Assembly: GCA_934646005.1 (NCBI GenBank)
Contig: CAKUED010000019.1
Location: forward strand, 1-62,692
Direction of reading: 5' to 3'
Length of the DNA stretch: 62,692 nt
Source of the DNA: an uncultured Oscillospiraceae bacterium
GTDB taxonomy: Bacteria > Bacillota > Clostridia > Oscillospirales > Oscillospiraceae
Below, piece after piece: positions 58,393 to 62,692 of the stretch; within the stretch, counting starts at the first letter, position 1; every line of letters begins with the position of its first letter. Made by a program: the position numbers and the translations under genes. The notes beneath the pieces were generated by a model. That model saw only the letters and a list, made by a program, of their open reading frames with translations. It was not told where the DNA came from and did not search any database.

Positions 58393-59808
58393 ATGAAACT
58401 GACAAACTATCTGGGCGACAAGCCCTTCTGGCGCGTGGCGCTGCGGCTGGCGCTGCCGGTGTCCATCCAGAATGTGCTGTCCAGCTCCTTCCAGCTCGTC
58501 GATACGATGATGGTCTCGCGGCTGGGCGACGTGGTGCTCTCGTCCGTCGGCATGGCGGCGCAGTGGGGCTGGCTGTGTATGCTGCTGGGCTTCGGGCTGT
58601 GCTCCGGCATGAGCGTGTTCGTCTCACAGTATTGGGGCGTCAAGGATCTCAAGGGCATCCGCCGCGTGCTCGGCATGGGGCTTTTGAGCAGTCTGGTCGT
58701 GTCGTTTTTGTTCATGGGCGTGGCGCTCGCCGCGCCGCGCTGGGTCATTGGGCTATTCAACAAAGACCCCGCCGTCATCGAGGCGGGCTGCCGGTATCTG
58801 ACCATCGTCTGCTTCTCGTACCCGGCGGTGGCGCTGATGAATGTGCTCTCTGCGGTCCTGCGCAACACCGAGCGCGTGAAGCTGCCGATGTACGTCGCCG
58901 CCATCACCACGGTCGTAAACGCGTTTGTGGACTACGGTCTCATCAACGGCGCGTTCGGAATGCCGCGCATGGGCGTTGCGGGCGCGGCGCTGGCGACGTG
59001 CATCTCCTCGTGGCTCGGTCCGATTTTGGTGCTGATCTTCTCGCTGGTCGAGAAAAACATCCTCACAGGACCGATCCGGGAGCTGACGCGCTTCGGACTC
59101 AAAAACTTCGGCGCGTTCTGCGCCCGCGCGCTGCCCGTTATGTGCAACGAGGGGCTCTGGGCGATGGGCATTCTGGTGCTCAACATGGTGTATTCCAACA
59201 TGGGCTATGAATATTACGCCGGAATGACCATTTTCAAGACGTTTTCCGAGCTTGCCTTCGCGTTTTATGTCGGCATGGGCAACGCCTGCGTCATCATGGT
59301 CGGCAAGTCCATCGGCAGCGGAAAAATTCAGCGCGGCGTGGAGGATGCACGGCGGTTTTCCGTGCTCGTGCCGCTGCTGGGCGTGGTCATCGGCGGGCTT
59401 ATGATCCTGCTGCGGCATCCGCTGGTGTCGATCTTCTCCACGGGCGAGACGCTCTCGGCGCTGACGCTGGAGACGGCGCTTGCCGTGACGGTGTTCTGTT
59501 CGCTGGAGGTCGGCTTCCGCAACATCAGCTATGTGCAGGTCGTGGGTGTGTTCCGCTCCGGCGGCGATACGCTCACGGGAATGTTCTTTGATCTCGGCGC
59601 GCTGTGGCTCATCTCCATCCCGCTGACGCTGCTGGCGGCAAATGTGCTGCATCTGCCGTTTTTGGGCGTGGTCATGTGCGCGTATCTGGGCGAGGATATT
59701 CCCAAGAGCCTGCTCAGCATCCGCCATTTCCGCTCCATGAAATGGCTGCGCCCCGTCACCCCGGAGGGGCAGGCAGGCTTGGCGCGCTGGCGCGAGGAGA
59801 AAAAATAA
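58393..59808 (+). CDS. MATE family exporter
   Basis: 471 residues, about 12 membrane helices. LALPVSIQNVLSSSFQLVDTMMVSRLG and AAQWGWLCMLLGFGLCSGMSVFVSQYWG are shortened here to VSRLGDVVLSSVGMAAQ, a MATE pattern with a different N-terminus from the other three. Second half starts ALPVMCNEGLWAMG. GGAG lies 7 bases before ATG 58393; the longer frame crosses a terminator. Its only visible promoter would be upstream of that terminator, so the terminator may act as an attenuator. Confidence 0.9.
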   Translation: MKLTNYLGDKPFWRVALRLALPVSIQNVLSSSFQLVDTMMVSRLGDVVLSSVGMAAQWGWLCMLLGFGLCSGMSVFVSQYWGVKDLKGIRRVLGMGLLSSLVVSFLFMGVALAAPRWVIGLFNKDPAVIEAGCRYLTIVCFSYPAVALMNVLSAVLRNTERVKLPMYVAAITTVVNAFVDYGLINGAFGMPRMGVAGAALATCISSWLGPILVLIFSLVEKNILTGPIRELTRFGLKNFGAFCARALPVMCNEGLWAMGILVLNMVYSNMGYEYYAGMTIFKTFSELAFAFYVGMGNACVIMVGKSIGSGKIQRGVEDARRFSVLVPLLGVVIGGLMILLRHPLVSIFSTGETLSALTLETALAVTVFCSLEVGFRNISYVQVVGVFRSGGDTLTGMFFDLGALWLISIPLTLLAANVLHLPFLGVVMCAYLGEDIPKSLLSIRHFRSMKWLRPVTPEGQAGLARWREEKK

Positions 59809-59813
59809 GCAAA

Positions 59814-59840
59814 GCCCGGCGGCAACCCCGCCGGGCGTTT
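59814..59840 (+). terminator. Terminator of the fourth MATE gene
   Basis: Stem GCCCGGCGG/CCGCCGGGC (59814-59836) followed by GTTTTG. Confidence 0.85.
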
Positions 59841-59866
59841 TGTTGTAGCAACGAAGTCTGTTCTTA

Positions 59867-60303
59867 GTCGTAACGTAGGGGCAGGGCTCGCCCGCCCGCG
59901 CGGTACAACGCTGCGGATTTGGATGCACCAATGCAAACACGCACGCACCCGTAGGGGCGGACGACCCTGTCCGCCCGGCAGGACGCACCTGCAAAAACGA
60001 ACGCACCGATGCGAATCCTGAAAACGTTTGTAGGGGTCGATGCCCACATCGACCCGTATGACGAACGACCGTTTTTACGAAACATTGTGGCAAATTCGCT
60101 GCTGCCTCACGGGCGGACAGAGGCGTCCGCCCCTACAGGACGTTTTGCGTTTTCGCCGATGGTGTTTGCAATTTTGCGATTGCACACCGCCGGGTCGATG
60201 TGGGCATCGACCCCTACGGAAATTTCGCGTGGTCGCCGTGCGTTGTGCGATTTTGTGACTGCATTCTGCGCGGGAGGGGCAAGCCCCGCCCCTACGTTAC
60301 GAC
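59867..60303. repeat. Mosaic palindrome cluster 5 (6 modules, both ends intact)
   Basis: Right-facing at 59875 (C), 59951 (A), 60030 (B); left-facing at 60110 (A), 60191 (B), 60271 (C). Steps 76-81 bp. The outer ends form a perfect 16-bp terminal inverted repeat, GTCGTAACGTAGGGGC (59867-59882) and its complement (60288-60303). The most complete copy in the window. Confidence 0.95.
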
Positions 60304-60346
60304 GAAACGCGCTATAGCTCAAAAACAAGAACCCTTCTCCTCATCA

Positions 60347-60381
60347 GTCACCTTCGGTGACAGCTTCCCCACACGGGGAAG
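60347..60381. repeat. Double-hairpin repeat next to cluster 5
   Basis: TCACC/GGTGA (60347-60360) followed by CTTCCCC/GGGGAAG (60364-60381), related in layout to 46041-46079. Confidence 0.6.
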
Positions 60382-60418
60382 CCATAGGGACTTCTGCAAA
60401 CCACCGCTGCTGCAAAAA

Positions 60419-60441
60419 ACGGGAGGGGTTTTCCCTCCCGT
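60419..60441 (-). terminator. Terminator of the Na/Pi transporter gene
   Basis: Stem ACGGGAGGG/CCCTCCCGT followed by TTTTTTG on the minus strand. Confidence 0.85.
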
Positions 60442-60455
60442 GCTTGCGAGTTTAT

Positions 60456-62201
60456 TTACGGTAGCTTATATTCCATCGCATAATTATGCATCGCGCGGCG
60501 GAAGCCTTCGTCGCCGAGCTTTACCGCTTGCAGCGTTTCGTGGAGGTTCAGGTTGTGCTGCGCGGTGTCGATGGTGCAGCCGGCGATGTTCGAGCAGTGG
60601 TCAGACGTGCGTTCGAGGTCGGTCAGAAGATCCGACCACACAAAGCCCGTCTCGATGCCGCAGGCGCCCTGCTGCATCCGCAGGATGTGGCGCGTGCGCA
60701 TCTGCTCCTTGAGAAGGTCGATGACCTGCTCCAGCGGCTCGACCTGCGCCGCCTTGGCAACGTCGGAGGCTTCAAACGACTCCTCCGTCAGCGTCAAAAT
60801 TTTCCGCACCGCCGCCGCGAGGACCGCCAGCTCCGCCTGCGCCGCCGGGCTGAACGAGAGCTTTTTCTGCCGCAGCTCCTCCGCCGACTCCAGTACGTTC
60901 ACGGCGTGGTCGGAGATACGCTCCAGATCGCCGATGGACTTGAGCAGCCCCGCGGCTTCCTCGCTCTGCGCCGGACCGAGCTTACACGCGCTGAGCTTGA
61001 CCAGATATGTGCCGAGAATATCCTCGTCGTGGTCGCAGAGCGTTTCATCCTCCCGAATTTGCGCCGCCAGCTCCGGCGTATACGCCGTCAGGCTGTCCAG
61101 CGCGCCGCAAAGCGCTGCCACCGCGCGCCGCGCCATCTGCGAGGCGACCGCGCGGCTCTGCTGCAGCGCCAGCGACGGCGTTGCGAGCAGACGCTCGTCC
61201 AGTTCCGAGAGCTTTTCCTTCTGCGCGCCGTCCGGCACAAGGCGGATCGCCAGCCGTTCCAGCAGCCCGCCCGCGGGCAGGAGCATCGCCGTGCAGAGGA
61301 TGTTGAACATCGAGTGGCAGACGGCGATGCCGCTCATCGTCGCGCCCTCGTCCAAAATCGCCGGGTGCGCGATGGCGCGGACGGCGGAAAAGACCGTCAG
61401 CAGCACGACCACGCCGATGATGTTGAACATCAGATGCACCACCGCCGCGCGGCGGGCGTTTTTGTTCGTGCCGACGGACGCGATCATCGCCGTCACGCAG
61501 GTGCCGATATTCTGCCCCATGATGATGGGGATGGCAGCGGCGTAGCTGACCGCACCGGTCGTCGCCAGCGCCTGCAAAATGCCGACGGAGGCGGAGCTGG
61601 ACTGGATCACGCCCGTGAGCAGCGCGCCCGCGAGCACGCCGAGGATGGGATTTTTGAAGGCGACGAACAGCTTCGTAAATGCCGGCACATCCTTCAGCCC
61701 TGACACCGCGCCGCTCATCGTCTCCATGCCGAACATGAGCGTGGCAAAGCTGAGCAGGATCAGCCCCGTGTCCTTCTTGCGCGCGTTCTTGCAGAACATG
61801 AAATACACCGTGCCGATCAGCGCCAGCACCGGCGTAAAGGAGCTTGGCTTTAAGAGCTGCACGAAGAAATTATCCGCCTGAATGCCGCCGAGGCTCAGCA
61901 GCCACGCCGTGACCGTCGTGCCGACGTTCGCGCCCATAATGACGTTGATCGCCTGTCGCAGGGTCATAAGCCCCGAGTTCACAAAGCCGACGACCATGAC
62001 CGTGGTCGCGGACGACGACTGGATGATCGCCGTCACGCCCAGACCCGTCAGAAAGCCCGTCAGCGCGCGGTCGGTGAGCTTGCCGAGCAGGGTGCGCAGA
62101 CTGCCGCCCGCGCGGCGCTCCAGCCCCTGCCCCATCAGGTTCATGCCAAATAAAAACAGGCACAGCCCGCCGATCATTTTCAGAAGATCAAAAAAATCCA
62201 T
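60456..62201 (-). CDS. Na+/phosphate cotransporter with PhoU-like domain
   Basis: 581 residues. Two Na/Pi-cotransporter repeats, each with a QSSSA motif: IIQSSSATTVM (about 60) and GVIQSSSASVGIL (about 200), within 8-9 membrane helices (to about 320). The last 220 residues are helical and PhoU-like (LGTYLVKLSACKL, SIGDLERISDHAVNV, LTDLERTSDHCSNIA), likely sensing phosphate or metals. This is the NptA/YjbB group, which can import or export phosphate. Start 62201 gives the typical N-terminus MDFFDLLKMIGGLCLFLFGM, with AGAGG close by. Confidence 0.92.
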   Translation of the reverse strand: MDFFDLLKMIGGLCLFLFGMNLMGQGLERRAGGSLRTLLGKLTDRALTGFLTGLGVTAIIQSSSATTVMVVGFVNSGLMTLRQAINVIMGANVGTTVTAWLLSLGGIQADNFFVQLLKPSSFTPVLALIGTVYFMFCKNARKKDTGLILLSFATLMFGMETMSGAVSGLKDVPAFTKLFVAFKNPILGVLAGALLTGVIQSSSASVGILQALATTGAVSYAAAIPIIMGQNIGTCVTAMIASVGTNKNARRAAVVHLMFNIIGVVVLLTVFSAVRAIAHPAILDEGATMSGIAVCHSMFNILCTAMLLPAGGLLERLAIRLVPDGAQKEKLSELDERLLATPSLALQQSRAVASQMARRAVAALCGALDSLTAYTPELAAQIREDETLCDHDEDILGTYLVKLSACKLGPAQSEEAAGLLKSIGDLERISDHAVNVLESAEELRQKKLSFSPAAQAELAVLAAAVRKILTLTEESFEASDVAKAAQVEPLEQVIDLLKEQMRTRHILRMQQGACGIETGFVWSDLLTDLERTSDHCSNIAGCTIDTAQHNLNLHETLQAVKLGDEGFRRAMHNYAMEYKLP

Positions 62202-62238
62202 ATTCCTCTTGGTCCCTCCACAGCTTTTGTCGGGTAAG

Positions 62239-62244
62239 AGTATA
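62239..62244 (-). promoter_or_regulatory. Possible -10 box of the Na/Pi transporter
   Basis: TATACT on the minus strand about 40 bases before the start; the best -35 (TTGCAT) is 15 bp away, so the call is weak. Confidence 0.35.
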
Positions 62245-62324
62245 AAGGACGCAGGTCAAATGCAAGGTCAGCTTTGTGTAAAATCTGTGTAAAATTTTGC
62301 GAACGGTGCATTGTCCGAAATGCC

Positions 62325-62590
62325 GTAGGGGTCGATGCCGCGCTCTCCCCGGCGGTGTGCAATCACGAACTTGTACGCACCATCGGCAAAACCGCACAAC
62401 GTCCTGTAGGGGCGGACGCCTCTGTCCGCCCGTTGGGCAACGGCAAATTTGCCGCAGCGTATCGTAAAATTGGTCGTGCCCCGTGCGGGGAGAGCGCGGC
62501 ATCGACCCCTACAAACATGGTACGGGTTTGCATCGGTGCATCCGTTTTTGCGGGTGTATCCCGCCGGGCGGACAGAGGCGTCCGCCCCTA
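62325..62590. repeat. Mosaic palindrome cluster 6 (4 modules)
   Basis: Modules at 62325 (variant D, right-facing), 62406 (A, right), 62487 (D, left), 62564 (A, left), steps 77-81 bp. D keeps the GTAGGGGTCGATG start of type B but lacks its own second arm; the two D copies are exact reverse complements over 26 bp (62325-62350 and 62487-62512). Confidence 0.9.
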
Positions 62591-62621
62591 CAGGTGCACT
62601 CGGATTTGCAAGCACAAAAAG

Positions 62622-62647
62622 GAACCCCCCGGTAAAACCGGGGGTTC
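62622..62647 (-). terminator. Terminator at the window's right edge
   Basis: Stem GAACCCCCGG/CCGGGGGGTTC with TTTTTG following on the minus strand, so it should end a minus-strand gene lying beyond base 62692. The last 45 bases cannot be assigned to a product. Confidence 0.75.
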
Positions 62648-62692
62648 TTCATATGCGGGCATAGCCCTATGTTCCTCGCGTGACGCGTCAAA

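Noticed and set aside
62509..62691. Gene at the right edge on the minus strand
   Set aside because: Crosses a terminator and repeat cluster 6; too little sequence beyond to support a product.

Overview
The window looks like chromosomal DNA of a GC-rich, spore-forming Clostridia member, probably Oscillospiraceae (Oscillibacter-like). Pointers are the C-terminus of a SigK-type sporulation sigma factor, AGGAGG-type ribosome binding sites, near-consensus -35/-10 boxes at 16-18 bp spacing, two T-box leaders, a type III glutamine synthetase, RNase Y and a CsaA-free rplM-rpsI operon. The taxonomic placement is inference. No tRNA, rRNA or intact transposase/integrase gene was seen.

Layout. 1-4.8 kb: sigma factor end, DUF3786 and LysR genes, hpt, then a guanine riboswitch driving xpt-guaA. 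4.8-6.3 kb: a small AT-richer relic inserted at the 3' end of guaA, with a truncated HNH endonuclease, a PH-like gene, a 9-bp direct repeat at its edges and the presumed original guaA terminator now beyond it. 6.4-10.8 kb: a lipoprotein and two MATE exporters around two decayed genes (iron alcohol dehydrogenase, AraC regulator). 10.8-14.1 kb: tryptophan ABC importer trpXYZ behind a Trp (UGG) T-box. 14.4-21.3 kb: three overlapping genes, including a 1541-residue protein combining HD, helical-repeat, NMN-adenylyltransferase-like and phosphoribosyltransferase-like regions, the strongest candidate for an undescribed system. 21.4-25.9 kb: asnB with an Asn T-box, and glnN. 26-30.6 kb: a candidate sRNA, a small membrane protein, nitroreductase, birA facing bioY over a BirA operator, then rny. 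31.4-35.7 kb: antiporter under a yybP-ykoY (Mn) riboswitch, a nucleoside kinase, a third MATE and a pseudouridine synthase.

35.8-45.3 kb is one probable seven-gene operon: two-component system, a large solute-binding lipoprotein, two sugar-type ABC permeases, a MacA/HlyD-type adaptor and a MacB-core-type membrane protein, with no ATPase. 46.2-52.9 kb: a kinase-like protein lacking the phospho-acceptor histidine, a metallo-beta-lactamase/beta-CASP protein, rpsI-rplM, ttcA and putP. 53.2-58.2 kb: wecC-wecB-rhaB and pta. 58.4-62.2 kb: a fourth MATE and a Na/Pi-PhoU transporter.

Six intergenic places carry a striking mosaic repeat: 25-27 bp palindromes set every ~80 bp, all facing right in the left half of a cluster and all facing left in the right half. 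They behave like BIME/REP elements, not CRISPR or genes. Function calls rest on recognisable motifs read by eye; no database search or folding program was run.
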